Below, piece after piece: positions 22,041 to 35,245 of a DNA stretch of 64,000 nt. Position numbers and translations under genes: made by a program. The notes below the pieces were generated by a model, which did not search any database, was not told the origin of the DNA, and saw only the letters and a list, made by a program, of their open reading frames with translations. This stretch comes from Caenorhabditis remanei (Eukaryota; Nematoda; Chromadorea; Rhabditida; Rhabditidae). The DNA is taken from positions 10,290,587 through 10,354,586 of the forward strand of contig NC_071333.1 of NCBI RefSeq assembly GCF_010183535.1, written 5' to 3'. Position 1 is the stretch's first letter, and each line of letters starts with the position of its first letter.

Positions 22041-24178
22041 CGTATACTGTAAAAAAAAGTAAGTGAAAAAGTTAGTGCAAACATTAGAATAAAAGGTATT
22101 CTGTGAACACACTGAAAGGTTTATATACAAACACGATGCATTCGGGAGACGAGGAAGTGAAATGCAAAAAGAGAAGAAAAGATAGTATTCTCGGTTCGAA
22201 TTTAGAAAAAGAGTTGTTCTTCCTCCACTTTAGAGAAAAGGAAACCGGTTAATGGCCATAGGTCAAACTCAATTTAATTCTTGATACTTTCAAAGAATAT
22301 TTCAGTTCCTGTTTCGTTTGAGAAGAACGATGGTTCACCGAATCCATGTAGGAAAAAAATTTAATCGTAGAATGACGAAAGTGTACTGGTAAACTGGCAG
22401 AGATAGAGTGAAATGAATACCTTGGAAGAATTGCAAAACAAATACCACCTATACTACTTTTTGGGTTCAAGTTTGAGGGTTTCTGGGAAAATTATTGGTT
22501 TGACACTTCAGTTTTTATATTTCAACTGGTGGCTTAAAAAAAAAAGAAAAACAAAAAGAAAACTGACGAATCTGAGTTTCCAGTGGGTTCGGAGAATGAA
22601 AAAAGACCTGGAGAGCGGTTATTTCTGACGGCTAGTCCGGTTTTATACACGACTATTTGCAATGTGGCGGATGACTCAGTGTGGGAAAACAAACAATATT
22701 GCGAAATTTTCTTCATGATTTACATGAATAGAAGTTGGAATATTGCATATGTAATCTCCTGAACATCATTCACCAGTAAACAAGATCTTTTTTTTGCAAA
22801 AATAATATTTATGTGTGAAAAAAGTGTTTTGACAGTGGGAAAAGCTGATGAATAGAGTTATTGAAGTTGAATACTGTCCAAAAAGAGTCAATAGATGGGA
22901 AAAGTGTTTGTTCGAAATATTATCGGAACTCTTGATGTTTTCTGTGTTTTCAAGTTGTGAATACAGAGTGGTACTAGCGAACAGTTGACGAAAATAGTTC
23001 ATGTAAATGTTCAACTTGATATAAAATTGAAATTGAGGTTTTCTTCCAGGTTATCATTTCAAAGGAATTCATGCATGCAGCTTAATCAACTTTCATCGCT
23101 ATCCGTGTCCTATTCTGGTTGATATCTCATAGCAAACCCCTTCTTATTTTTAACACTAAAATCTTAAAACATCACTTTTGTTGTTTTCGTTTATCTTTTC
23201 TCAAAAGAACCTTGATGTGTTCAACATGTTTCAATGGAGTCTCAGAAGGTTAGAAAGAGAGAAACGACAATTGTTAGGTCGATCAGACTTGCCGAGTAGT
23301 CTGCCAGTAACACAACGGTTTGCACGCACAACGACACTCCGCTACTGGAAGATTCGATCTGGCTCTACGCGCGGGATAATCCGCGCACACAGTCTGTTTC
23401 GTTGGTCTCAGTGGTTGAGGGGCGAATTCCTCCTCATTTGTGAGGACCATTCTCGTCTTGGACGGTTCTCTCCTCTTGGTCCTCTCTGCCCCTTATTAAT
23501 TCTTTTTTTCTCTGCCCCCTCCTCTCCTCACCTTGTCTTTTCGTGTTGTGTTTTTTGGCCACTGCGCAATCGCTCACAAACAAACAAGACGGCCTTTGCC
23601 GCATTGAGGCGATGAAAATGCGCTCCATTGCGAATTTTCTGTAGGTTTCAATAAACAAATGCCCTTGCCAATTGAGAAACGAAACAAGAAGAAAACATTT
23701 GCGATAACCGATTTGCTTTTCTGCAACTTCAGAGAAGAATCACAACCGATCGATAGGCGGTGGTCATTCCCGTGTTGTGGTCTTATCGGTCGACGACAAA
23801 CAAGTCGGTTACCCAAATGTTCATATCTCAACATTTCGTCTTTGACTGTTGCTGCTGCTGAGAGAGTTACCTTTTTGAGAAGATGTCGACTTATTTTTTG
23901 TTTTGTTGCCTACGTGCTGTCCCTTTGACGTGTCCATCCCTTTTTCCCGTGACCGTGGTGCACTGGCGCATTTTCTCTCGTTTTCTTCTCTCATCCCTTT
24001 CTGCGCGCTGCAATCTTCTAAATGTCACGCACACAACGAAGTTGCACTACACTCGGACCCTTTTCGTTTCTCTCTGAGCATTGACCGCTCAGTTTTTCTG
24101 TCCTTCTCATTCTTGTCTCTTTGCAACTCCTCAAAAATTCTTATTTTACCAAATCTTTCATTTTTCAGAGCTTTGGGT
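22041..24178. other. intergenic, divergent promoters; pccb-1 trans-splice site
   Basis: No exon is supported. It must hold promoters for the minus-strand gene ending upstream at 22040 and for pccb-1. A TTTTTCAG acceptor at 24161-24168 lies 10 bases before the pccb-1 ATG and is a likely SL1 site. The 23400-24100 part is pyrimidine-rich on the plus strand. Confidence 0.5.
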
Positions 24179-25941
24179 ATGTTGTCCCGCTTCGCTCGTC
24201 AACTGGCACTGCCAGTGTTCAACGGTGTCCTCCATGTAAGTTACCAATCTACAGATGACTCTCTCATGAACTGTATTATTTTCAGCCGACCCGTGCAACC
24301 AGCTCTATCGCCCATACTATCAAGGTCGCCAAGAAGATCGATGATACCAGAGAGAAAGCTCTTCTCGGTGGTGGAAAGAAACGTGTCGACGCTCAACATG
24401 CTCGCGTAAGTAACTTTATCCCCTAAGGTAATTCATCAAATAAACCATTTTCAGGGAAAGCTGACTGCCCGTGAACGTATCGATCTGCTCTTGGACAGAA
24501 ACACCTTCCGCGAGTACGACATGTTCGCTGAGCACACTTGCAACGACTTCGGTATGCAAAAGGAGAAGTATCCAGGAGACTCTGTTGTTACCGGACGTGG
24601 AGAGATCAACGGACGTACCGTCTTTGTCTTCTCCCAGGATTTCACCGTCTTCGGAGGATCATTGTCTTCAATTCATGCCAAGAAGATCGTCAAAATCATG
24701 AGAGAGGCTATGCTCGTCGGGGCTCCAGTCATCGGACTCAACGACTCTGGTGGTGCCCGTATTCAAGAGGGAGTTGAGTCTCTTGCCGGATATGCCGACA
24801 TCTTCCAAGAGAACGTTCTCGCTTCGGGAGTTGTCCCACAAATCTCTATGATCATGGGACCATGTGCCGGAGGTGCCGTCTACTCGCCTGCTCTCACTGA
24901 CTTCACTTTCATGGTTCGCGACACCAGCTACTTGTTCATCACTGGACCGGATGTTGTCAAGGCCGTCACCAACGAAGAAGTCACTCAGGAAGAGCTCGGA
25001 GGAGCCAAGACTCACACTGTCACCTCTGGAGTTGCTCACGGAGCATTCGACAACGACGTCGATGCACTCATGAGCCTCAGAGAGCTCTTCAACTATCTTC
25101 CACTTTCCAACACTGACGCTGCTCCAATCCGTGCTGCTGAGGACCCATGGGATAGAACTGTCCCATCCTTGGACACTGTTGTTCCATTGGAATCTACTGC
25201 TGCCTACAACATGAAAGACGTCGTCCACGCTCTTGTCGATGAGGGAGACTTCTTCGAAATCATGCCAGACTACGCCAAGAATTTGGTCATTGGTTTCGCA
25301 AGAATGAACGGACGTACCGTCGGAATCGTTGGAAACAACCCGAAGTTTGCTGCTGGATGTCTCGACATCAACTCGTCTGTGAAGGGAGCTCGCTTCGTTC
25401 GCTTCTGTGATGCCTTCAACATTCCACTCATCACTTTGGTCGACGTTCCCGGATTCTTGCCAGGTAAACTATTTCTATGCAAAGAATCAGAATCATTATA
25501 ATTTCTCGTCTTTCAGGAACTTCCCAAGAGTACGGAGGTATCATTCGTCACGGAGCCAAGCTTCTCTACGCTTTCGCTGAAGCCACCGTCCCAAAGATCA
25601 CCATCATCACCCGTAAGGCCTTCGGAGGTGCCTATGATGTCATGTCATCCAAGCATCTTCGTGGAGATATCAACTACGCCTGGCCAACTGCTGAGGTTGC
25701 TGTCATGGGAGCCAAGGGAGCTGTCTCCATCCTTTTCCGTAACGATAAGGAGCACGCCGTCCAACACGAGGAGGAGTACACCGAGTTGTTCAGCAACCCC
25801 TTCCCAGCTGCTGTCAGAGGATTCGTTGACGACATCATTGTCCCATCGGAGACCAGAAAGAAGGTGTGCGAGGACTTGAACATGCTCGAGAGCAAGAAGT
25901 TGAAGAACCCATGGAAGAAGCACGGAAACATTCCACTCTAA
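24179..25941 (+). CDS. pccb-1: propionyl-CoA carboxylase beta subunit, mitochondrial
   Basis: Four exons (24179-24235, 24286-24405, 24455-25463, 25517-25941) give 536 aa, the usual PCCB length. It carries the carboxyltransferase half of the enzyme that turns propionyl-CoA into D-methylmalonyl-CoA, acting with a biotin-bearing alpha subunit in the mitochondrial matrix. The first 20 or so residues ([14 protein letters not shown]) form an amphipathic, Arg-bearing targeting peptide. Family blocks are clear: [49 protein letters not shown] in the N-terminal lobe, and [36 protein letters not shown] and [15 protein letters not shown] in the C-terminal lobe. The protein ends KKHGNIPL. Codon bias is strong (GTC, CTC, GGA), as in highly expressed worm genes. 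It feeds the propionate breakdown route of Val, Ile, Met, Thr and odd-chain fats. Confidence 0.97.
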
Positions 25942-26247
25942 ATCTCCACCGCCCAACCAACTCATCATTATTTTCTGTTGCCATTTTACCGGCCGGCTTC
26001 GTCCGGTATATGACGTGTTTATTTGTGAATTTCCAGCCCCACCACACAAAATGCGCCATTTGCGCATTTTCTTGAGTATTATTTTTTTGTTCCGCCCTCA
26101 CTACGTTTGTTTTCTATTGTAAAGTCATAATTGAAAATTGTATTTATTACTGTTCTCAGATAAATAGTAGAATTGAGTGTTATTAGTACGAGCTTTTGAA
26201 GTCCTAATTGGAGGACGAGTGAAATCATAGATGAGATGAGCGGATAT
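25942..26247. other. short gap between convergent pccb-1 and wrt-2
   Basis: About 306 bp of 3' UTR for both genes. Nothing else is seen, apart from short complementary stretches near 25988-26008 and 26050-26068 that could form small hairpins. Confidence 0.5.
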
Positions 26248-28012
26248 TTAGAGCACTCCAAAGAACTTGGCGACACTTGTCAGAATGGCACGTTGAACTG
26301 GTGGGATGACTTGTTCAACATCTTCAACACTTGGAATCTGGAGCTTTGGCAGATCCTCAAGCTTTGGAAGTTTCATTGGTGGAAGGGTTGATACTGGGAG
26401 GACGTTAAGTGGCATTTGGGCGGCTGGGAGTTGTGGGACACCAGCGACGACCTGTTGGGTGGCAGCAGTTTCAGTTCCAGCTGCAGTTCCAGCTGCAGTG
26501 GCGGCGGCTGGTTGAGCAGCAACTTGTGGCTGTGGGAACATCATCTGCTGAGGGAATGGTGGAAGTGGGGCAAATGCCATTTGTTGCTGTTGCTGCTGTT
26601 GTTGTTGCTGTTGTTGTTGTTGTTGCTGTTGAAGTTGTTGGTTGGCAATAGCTGTAATTCATAATATAGATTCTCAGAATCAAATTCCAGTTTTGTACCT
26701 TGCTGTTGAAGAAGTTGCTGTTGTTGCTGTTGGATCATAGCAGCAAATGGATCTTGATAATATTGTACCTGTGGTTGTTGTTGAACGTATTGTGGGTATC
26801 CCGAATCTAAAAATCTCATATCAGATACATAAATCTTGGCTTAAAACTATACATTGTCCGTTTTGAGCTACTCCGTAAGCTTGTTGAGAGAACTGTCCAT
26901 AGTTGGTAGTTCCTGTTGGATTAGTGTTAGCAGGGTAAGCCCCCTGGGTGGGTTGTGGTTGCTGAGCATATGGTCGGATATTGAGAGCTGGGACTCCATG
27001 AACTTGAGCTTGTTGGTTGATTTGTGGGACTGGTGCGGAAGGTTGGTTTGAAGCAGTGGTGGTAACTGGAGTAGTGGCTTGTTGCTCAACGGCAGCAGCG
27101 GCTTCGACAATGGTGTTCTAAAAAATTGGAAAGTTGTCATAATGAATATGTAGTGAAATAGCCCTACTTCTTGTTTCTTTGCTTCCTCTGGTTGGTCCTC
27201 ATCGAAACAAGGCATTCTCTTGATTGTAGCGACATAGACAACACTGTAATTCAATGATGCATTAATTAATTAGTTGAATGCTAACGAATTGCATGCTAAC
27301 TACACAAAGATATAATCTTTGCTACTCACGTTCCGTTCTTGGAAACAGTCTTGCTCAAATTGGAGATATAATCAAAGGCAACCAGTTTTCCGTCGTCCAA
27401 TACTTCTCCTCCAACAACCAATTGTCCCTGCTTGACAACTGCGTTACCTCGATCTTGGGAGTTGATGAGAACTTGATAGCTGCAGCATTTCATCTGAAAT
27501 AATAAGCTTGAATAGATCCTGATAAGGTTTCACAATCGTACTTCAAGGTTATCGGTGAATGGATCAGATTGTGGAGAAAGTCCTCCAACCCATTCTCCTG
27601 CTTCACATGAGTTTGATTTGTAGTCATCGGCGCAAATCTGAAAATATGTTATTCGGTAATATGTTACAAAAAACAAAGCTCACCGCTAGTTGCGGAACAA
27701 AGTTTGGATTCTTGCTTGGAGGTTTGATGAACTGGTCAGATCTTCTCAAATATCCATCTTCCTTTCCGGATACTCTATAGAATTGTGCAGTTTCACCAGC
27801 TCTTGTTCCGTTAGCAGTCCATCCGAAGCATTTTGGTCTAGCGCAACCAAGTACAGGGAATCCTGACCGGAGTACCTATTAAGAGAAACTATACTTCCGC
27901 AGTTCAAATGAACAATTCTTACTTGGAATGTGTATGGGATGGCTGATTCACCACAGTAGGATGCTAAGGCCACCGGCAAAAGAGCCGCAAGGTAGAGAAT
28001 CGGTGTATACAT
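26248..28012 (-). CDS. wrt-2: warthog family secreted protein (Wart domain, no Hint domain) with polyglutamine tail
   Basis: Eight exons (27923-28012, 27684-27875, 27542-27637, 27330-27493, 27168-27243, 26853-27117, 26699-26806, 26248-26651) give 464 aa. A signal peptide (MYTPILYLAALLPVALA) precedes a Wart domain, recognisable by YCGESAIPYTFQVL and GFPVLGCARPKCFGW and by further paired cysteines up to CCSYQVLINS. The remainder is a low-complexity Gln/Pro/Ala region, including about 18 glutamines near 26582-26640, ending with a conserved-looking LPKLEDLPKLQIPSVEDV segment. No Hint/Hog autoprocessing domain follows, as in C. elegans WRT-2. Warthog proteins are hedgehog-related, secreted mainly by hypodermis and linked to cuticle and moulting. 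Close proximity to pccb-1 supports the wrt-2 call. Confidence 0.85.
26580..26640 (-). repeat. CAA/CAG triplet run encoding polyglutamine
   Basis: Mixed CAA and CAG codons encode about 18 consecutive glutamines in the last exon of the warthog gene. Interruptions between CAA and CAG should make the run fairly stable. A second, shorter Gln run lies near 26702-26735 in the exon before. Confidence 0.9.
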
Positions 28013-28784
28013 CCGAGAAACAATTGGCAGGTTGATGTCAATGAGAATAGATTTGAACTACAATGAAAAGCTGCGCGTGGGAGGGACAACGACCGTCTCG
28101 ACAACGACAAGAAAATAAGGTCATCAAAATGTCTTCTTGCTGCTTTTCCTCCATATCTCCCGTGTTGCTTGCGCGCGGATCGGTTGTCCCTCCTCCAGAT
28201 TCCTCGAGATAAGACGAGTGAAAGTCAGATACACACCGGGAGTGAAGCGGTAGAAAGTCGGCGGGGAGGAGGCCAAAAGGCATATTCTCGTATCGTATCC
28301 TATCAGTGCAACACTTTCACTTGCCGTGTGTTTGTCACCAATAATCCGGATCGTCCGATTCAGTTTTTTCGGCTACCCAATTTTCATCAATCCGATGCTT
28401 TTGTCCATCATCAGGATTTTGTGAAACAGAACAATTTTTCGATGGGGATACATTGAATACAATTTGGATAGAAACAATACAAGACATAGGAATAGAACTT
28501 CAATAACAGTTTTTTTTTCAAACTGTACCGCAAATGGTCAAGTCAAACATTTATTTAAATGGTATTTTCATTAAGCAGAGCCATTTTTGAGAAAGGGAAA
28601 GCACCCGTATAATTATATTACAGAAAATTAACAAAATCAGAATAATCGTTGAACTATTAAAATATATCACAGTATGAAGTAATGCATAAAACATGGGGCC
28701 TATTAAATATTTTTCGATAAATTAAGAAAACTTGTAGTTTCGAATTGGCAAATAGTAAATAACCGAATACTTAAAACAATGACA
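28013..28784. other. intergenic between wrt-2 start and sec-3 stop
   Basis: 772 bp, too long for a typical SL2 operon gap; no U-rich element and acceptor pair was seen before the wrt-2 ATG. It presumably holds the wrt-2 promoter and the sec-3 3' UTR. Confidence 0.5.
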
Positions 28785-31700
28785 TCAGTGTTGTTGAGCG
28801 ATTTCGGAGAAGAACTGGAGTACATTGTCTGTCGATACTTCCAGTTCAATTTTAGATGCAGGGTAGCAGGTGAGAATCAATTTGTTGTACTCGGCAATCT
28901 GTTTGATGAACTGTTCTTGCATATCTCTCCAGACAACTTGAAGAAGGGAAGAGTTGGCAACCAAGTTCTTCTCAATCTTCTTGTACAATTGCTCGAGCCC
29001 TTTCTTGACTTCTTTTCCAGGGTGTTGGGAAATGACCTACAAAATAAATGAATAGAGGATTAATAACCCGTTAAATTCTAGTCTTACCTTTTTCAGTTCA
29101 ATTCTGCTGAATTGTTGCTGATATGAGATTTCCTCCGGACGAATTCCTTTCTTCTCAATGAAGTTGTTCACGTTATCGAAGAATGTCTGCAATTTTTATT
29201 TCGAGAGTTATTGAAAGGAAAATATTACTAGTTTTGCATGATAATATGTTACCTGAATTTCTTTCAGTGGTCGGCCCATAAACTCCTTGACATAAGCATC
29301 AATATGCTCTTCCTTGAGGGCTTTTGCATCTTTACGCTGTTGTTCAAGGCATGAGATTTTCAACTCGGAGAGAGTAGCTGCAATGAAAAAACTATAAAAT
29401 TCATAATTGCATTTCATTGCAACTAACACCACAGTTCCTGGTAATTCTCAAACTTGACAACCGATGACGGGGACTTGCTGTAAGGATTTGCAGCTGCTTT
29501 CTGAATTCCGTCACAAACTGCACGACACAAGTTGAAATATGCTTTTTCCAAATCGGTACGTCTCTCAGCGTTTTCAAATATGATCTCGGCACGTCGAACA
29601 AAGTTCGCAAAGCGAGAAATTGAAGGAAGAATCCCGATTCTTGTTTTCTTCGCAATTCGAACCTCCGAGTATTGGCCACATTCCATTTGCTGCAAATAAA
29701 CAAAACATTTTTGCATAATTCTGTTTAGAACTTACAATAAACGCATCGAATTGACGCTTGATCAATACCACTAAACTTCCAAAGGTGATTGAAAAGTAAG
29801 AACTTGGGTCCTGTGGAAGCAAAACTTTCTTTGACATGATGACGAACAACAGGAGAACATTGCTGAAAACATACAAAATAAGACACTTCTTCTAATTAAT
29901 TTGTATCTTACCTTGGATTGTGTCTGCAAACTGCTCTACAGAAACTGTCAAGATGGATGTTGAGAGAATCAAACAGATTTCCCATTACATGTCTGACTTG
30001 TTCGTTCATATGTTTCTCCATGCTTCGTCCTCCTCCGAGACTCGAGCTATCTCCACTCCCAGTGGAAGTCGTGTCAAATTGAGCAAGGAGTTCAGAGTTG
30101 ATGTGGAAGAAACGGACAACAAATTTCTGCTCGGCATCAATGACAGCACTCAACTCAGCTAACACGGTCTCAATGAGTTGTGGAAGAACCTCAGTGTCGA
30201 TTTCACTGGAAGTGCTCAGGAAACTTTGGTTATCGGAGCGAAGAGATGTGTTTGCAGAATCTGATGTTTCTGAAAAAAAACGGAAATTACTTTGACATAG
30301 TTTAGTGGAAAGGCATACTTGACTTCTTCTCGGAACCAATTGCCTTTGGCACTTTGCTGATGAGAGTGTCAAAGAAGTTGTCGAACAGTCGTTTGTAGAG
30401 GAGGTTAGTGCTGTCAATATACTTTTGTAGGACCAAACTGCATGCTTTTGGACGGTTTGTTTTGAGCCAATTGATCAAATCAGACAGTGGTGAAAGAGCA
30501 CGAAACCTCTGAGATTGCTTGGGGATGCACAACTCATGCCATTCATGATCCAACGAGAGGTCGTTCTGGAAATTAACAAGTTATTAGAATACTACAACCA
30601 CGGTGGCCTCTTCTTAGTTAAAAACGGAATGTCATTTTTCATCTGCTTGTATCAAAAAATAGAAGTACCAAGTTTGAGAAAAGTGCAGAGAGATGCGACA
30701 TAAGCCGGTCCACAAACACATCGATTGCAGTGAGTTCATCGTTTCTGTCCTGATAAGCTTTCATCTGAAGCATCGGCTTAGAGAACCGTCCGTGCCAGAA
30801 GTGAGCCACTGCTCGTGCAGCGTCCGTACACCGTTGCACACTGGAAATGTACAATTTTAGTATGTTTTTATCAAGTAAAGCAACAAATTGTGCTTGGTTA
30901 TAAAGGAAACGAAAATGAAGTACTAACCTCTCTGGGTTACTAAAGTTAGCTTGTTTCAAAGTGTCGATATGTGCATCTGTGACCGCTTCCAATGATTTAA
31001 CAAACGAAATTACTTCTTCATTGAGACGTTGTTTGTTCTTTCTCTCCACAACTGACAAGCTATCTTTCTCTTCGATGAGCTCGATGCTGTTTCTCACAAA
31101 CTAAAAAATGTAGATTTATTTTTTGTTTGGCCAACCAAAAAATTTTCTTACCGCAAGAATATCATCACATCGATCCAATTCCTTTTCCACCGATTCCACA
31201 CCAGTCAACGCTGCGTCAATACTCGAAAGCAATTGGTTTACCGAGTTCTCACTGTCCATCATAGAATTAATGTTGGCTCCATCGAGAGACTGTAACTGTT
31301 CAGTCAGCATTTCTGCAAAGACATGGGCATCGCCTATGGTCAGCTCAGCCCGTTCGATCAATTTCCGGAAATCTGCATCTTCTTTGTTGGATACCGGTTG
31401 ATAGTCACTTTGCATGGCAATATCGTGTTCGGGGAGTTCAATCGGAATGATTGAAGCCTCTGCCTCAAGTTGAGGAAGCGAGAAGTTGCAGAAATCAGGC
31501 ATTTGCACTGGGAGATATTGGCATGAGAGCTGAAAACAGGATAACAGAATATGAATAGCACTCGAATGAGCTCACCTTGTATAGTTCTCGAATGAAATCA
31601 TCTTTCTCTTCAGCAGATCCAGCTAGAATGACATATTGACGGTCGCCAATAGTAATATGAAACTCCGGAGAGGGCTGAAAGTTGTGAAATCTTTTTGACA

Positions 31701-32077
31701 GGAACAATTTCTCGGCAAACTGTCAGGTTTTTGGTTTCTTTTAGTATATTCTCAAGTTAACTCACCTTCTTTGGATTAATACCATCGATTTCTCTCACTT
31801 CTCGGAGATTGAAACGGTCCTTCTTTTTGAATGTATCATCTTTCTCTCCTTTCACGAAATACAAACGAACAGCGATTGGGTGCTCGATAGTAACTGAACA
31901 ATTATTGATTTTTTTAAACTTAAGGATTGAAAATGTGGCTTTCTTACCTGCCAAACAGAGAAGTGTCTGATTTTTCTTTTTCTTTCCATCCAATTTTGAT
32001 ACGTTAACTATAGCTTGAATGCGTTCATCGTCTTTTTGAAAGAGTTGCCGTTGTATTATTTTTCTGATTGCAGACAT
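28785..32077 (-). CDS. sec-3: exocyst complex subunit Sec3 (EXOC1)
   Basis: Thirteen exons (31948-32077, 31766-31893, 31576-31674, 31152-31529, 30928-31100, 30669-30840, 30319-30565, 29912-30269, 29736-29862, 29428-29689, 29253-29377, 29088-29186, 28785-29036) give 849 aa, close to animal EXOC1. Residues 1-120 form the Sec3 PH-like, phosphoinositide-binding domain ([54 protein letters not shown]). A coiled-coil region (about 160-300) follows, then the helical-rod Sec3_C region down to [16 protein letters not shown]. The protein marks plasma-membrane sites where secretory vesicles are tethered. TTTCAG lies six bases before the ATG, fitting SL1. Small introns, mostly 45-150 bp, and ordinary codon use fit a broadly expressed gene. 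Confidence 0.9.
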
Positions 32078-32654
32078 GGGCTTCTGAAATTATTTTTCAA
32101 TTAAAAATCGTAATGAAAACAAGCAAAAAGAGAATAAATGAAGTACAACAACAGTAAAAACAAAAATAGCGCAAACGAAAATTCGTCTCACTATTGCGCA
32201 CAAGAAATGAGTCAGTCAGTCGCTTGGCGCATTCTCGGTGCACTCTCGACCACCCGATTTTCGGTTCACTATTTGGTTTCTGGCAGTGAGAGCAGAACAA
32301 AAATCACAGTTTTTGTTATTCAAAAATAAGTTTAACAAGGTTTTCAGCGACCTGCAGTTATTTATTTCGGCAATAAATAGAAAGAGAACGGAATTCCTAG
32401 AAGCAGGACACATGAAACGGTACATTTAAAATAGTTTTAGATAGAGAATCTTTGAAATTAAATAGAAGAAAAAAACAAGAAAATTGAAGAAAAAATCCGG
32501 TTAAAAAACAACAAAAGCGAAAATAAGTAACGTCGCAGTTTTTTTTTGATATTCAAAAAAATTATAAGTTAAGTAAGAAGATATCAATTACAATGGGTGG
32601 AGAAGTGAGTAATGACATGGTGCGAAACAAAAAATCGGGTATTCAATTAGGTCA
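32078..32654. other. gap between sec-3 start and zinc-finger gene A stop
   Basis: 577 bp with no coding signal. It should hold the sec-3 promoter and the 3' UTR of the zinc-finger gene. Confidence 0.5.
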
Positions 32655-33960
32655 TCACTTGGCGTTGCTACGAACTGGATACAAAGTATAGCTTGGTGGA
32701 GCAGTAAGACGTCGAACAGCAGTTGATGCTGGCCTAGTCGGAATGAGCGCGTAGTTGTTGCTGCGTGGAGTTGTTGGAAGATGGAACATCTGGAAATGCG
32801 TATTTGGTGGAAAACATATGAATCATTAACAGCTGTATTATTTTCTCTATCAGCGAATTCAGGAACTTACAGTGCGATATTGATTGTTGGAGTACTGAGT
32901 GACTCGATATTTCGGGTTTACAGTATATTGTGGACGGGTCCCAGCAATTCTCATGGTCCCTGCACCGACATATCTCCCCGCTGGAGGTTGTTCTGACTGT
33001 TGCTTTGATTTGGATGGAATGCTGGTGAATGTCAATGTCTTGTAAACAGTTGTCGGTCCATAGTAGTGATCCAGGGGGACACGTTTGATGAATTTCCCGT
33101 AAATGAACATGCTCTTCAAGTAGGAAATGAAATCTTCGTGTTCCGCTGAGTCAATCTGTAATAATGATTCTCAGAGTCAATCTTAAGTATTTAGTTATTT
33201 ACCGTAGTGAGCAGATCAGTTTTAGCCTGGTTGTAAATAACCAGACCAACATTCATAGGTGAGATTGCTTGAAGCTCACACTTTGCAAGCATGTAGTATG
33301 ATGCTGTCATGACGGTCTTCTTGCCACGACTGTACAAAAATTCCTTGACAAAGTCTGTTGAGCGTCGGGCTAACGCCTGCATCATATATGGTCCCGGTGG
33401 TCTTCGGGTAAAGTCATCTCCCAACTGAAATTCATAATAATCGAAACAACTATTGTTTACGTTTTCAAACTCACCAAAGGCATCTGCCCATCAGAATGAG
33501 TCATCATTGAATGATCACTTGCTTGCTGCAAAGTGTCGTAGCGAATGTTGCATTCCGAGCAAAACCAATTGAAGTAGTGTTGATGACATTTGGTTTCATG
33601 ATATTCCAATGCAAACTGAGAAACGAAATCTTGAGAACACGAACAGCGCAGCATTGCATACTGACGAGTTCTAGTTCTCGGTTCAGTCGGTTTTTCAATT
33701 ACTGGTAGTGGGGGCTGCAGAACGGCAGGTGATAAATCCGGATAAGGCGGCACTGGCATAAAATTAGGATCCAAGTAGGGGATGTTCTCATCTAGACGCA
33801 GTTTCAAAAAGTCGCTGGGCTTCTCTGAGACAGGAGGCTCGTCATCATTCAAATAGTTTTTAATTCCTGAGAATATCTCTTGGAATACTGTATCAAATGA
33901 TTCCGGCTCCAATCCACTAATCAGTGGATCGTATTCAGTTCTGACCTCTTCGTTGAACAT
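32655..33960 (-). CDS. C2H2-type zinc-finger protein A (375 aa), tandem paralogue of B
   Basis: Four exons (33475-33960, 33203-33424, 32871-33155, 32655-32789) join in frame. An acidic, Pro-rich N-terminus leads to two zinc-finger units: C106-x-C108..H121-x4-H126, where the first pair has one residue between cysteines instead of two, and a regular C134-x2-C137-x12-H150-x4-H155. A helical segment ([17 protein letters not shown]) and a block FMYGK-like ([19 protein letters not shown]) follow, then a basic tail rich in Arg, Pro, Thr and Tyr. Gene B at 35246-37455 has the same order of domains, so the two arose by tandem duplication and then diverged greatly. A nuclear role is likely but unproven. 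I do not recognise a named family. Confidence 0.78.
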
Positions 33961-35245
33961 TGCCCGTTTGTAACCCCTTCAAAATCTACAGAATTGATTT
34001 GGAAAATAGAAGTGGTGGTCAGAATAATGTATGAGAGATGGGAGGGCAGGAAACAATGAGAAGATAAAAACTAAGACAAAGGCAGAGAAAAAGTGCGGAT
34101 GTGTTGAAGAAATAAAACTGAGCTGTGAGCAAGCCAACTCAATGATGAAGCGTTTTTCCATTAGACACAATCAAGATGGAACACAAGGTCATGTGTAAAG
34201 ATTGATTCATCTCTTAAACTTATCAGTTGATAAATAAATTGGAAAGAGTGCAGCATTATCGTTCGACGCAGATACGATAGTGAAGTGGTTTCTGTTGGAA
34301 AGTGTTAGCAAAAAGAGGAATGAAAACATAAACATGTTTCTAGGAGATGTGATGAAACACATGCACTTTTCGAATTTGATACACTATGAAGGGCTTCAGA
34401 GGAATGAAAAACTAGAAAATGAAGACTACTAACTCTTTGAAGCTTTCTCAACACTCTCATTTAGATATTGTTTCCCTACGTATTCATAATGAAGCTTAGA
34501 GGATGTGTGAATAACATACAGAATGTTGGATGATGTTGAGACGAGGTGAACGACAGAACGAGACTACGACTACTGAGCAGAACCTCTCTCTCTCTTTTTT
34601 TTCTGCAGTGATGATGGAAAGTAGTGCTCTCTTTCTCTAGTGCGCCTCTCTACTACATTTCTTGTATGACCTATTCAAAGCGTGTGCTATCTCACTTCGG
34701 TCCACGTCGGTTATCGCCTTCGCCGTTCATCTCAAAACAATCGTGTGCGGCGGACATTTCGGCCCGATCGATCGACCCAGCAAATAGAGGAAAAAGAGCG
34801 AGCTATGCCGTGTTGGCAACGCGTGAGAGAACCGTTCAATGGGTGGTCAGCAGAGAAAAAAAGTAGATGAGACTTGACGCTCAAGGCGAACAATTCACAA
34901 GACAGAGGATAATTGAGAAAAAAAATGGCGAGTAGAAGGTCTCAGTTTTATTTCATTGGGGAAAAGAGCGACAGGTCAACAAGGAGGATGAGCAAATGGC
35001 GTTAGTAGTTACAATCAATAATGGTCAAATGTTATACATGAAATAAATACAGAATACAGTGTATGTGCATGTTGATAAGAGAGTACAGACGGAATGATTG
35101 ATGAAAATGGAAAAAAAGGAAGCCACCAGTTTGAAAGTTAAAACATGACAAATGACTAGATTTAAGAATTTGATTTGCAGCGTTTTGATGCTTGAATTTT
35201 ACATACAATTTGTAACAAGAATGTGTTAAATCAGTTAGAACGAGA
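33961..35245. other. intergenic between the two zinc-finger paralogues
   Basis: 1.3 kb. A CT-run (34587-34605) and a GC-richer patch (34680-34830) look promoter-like. No exon is supported. Confidence 0.45.

Noticed and set aside
22180..22205. GGTTCGAATTT resembling a tRNA B box
   Set aside because: No A box or cloverleaf upstream on the same strand.
24668..25228. 186-codon minus-strand frame in pccb-1
   Set aside because: Antisense shadow of a highly biased coding exon.
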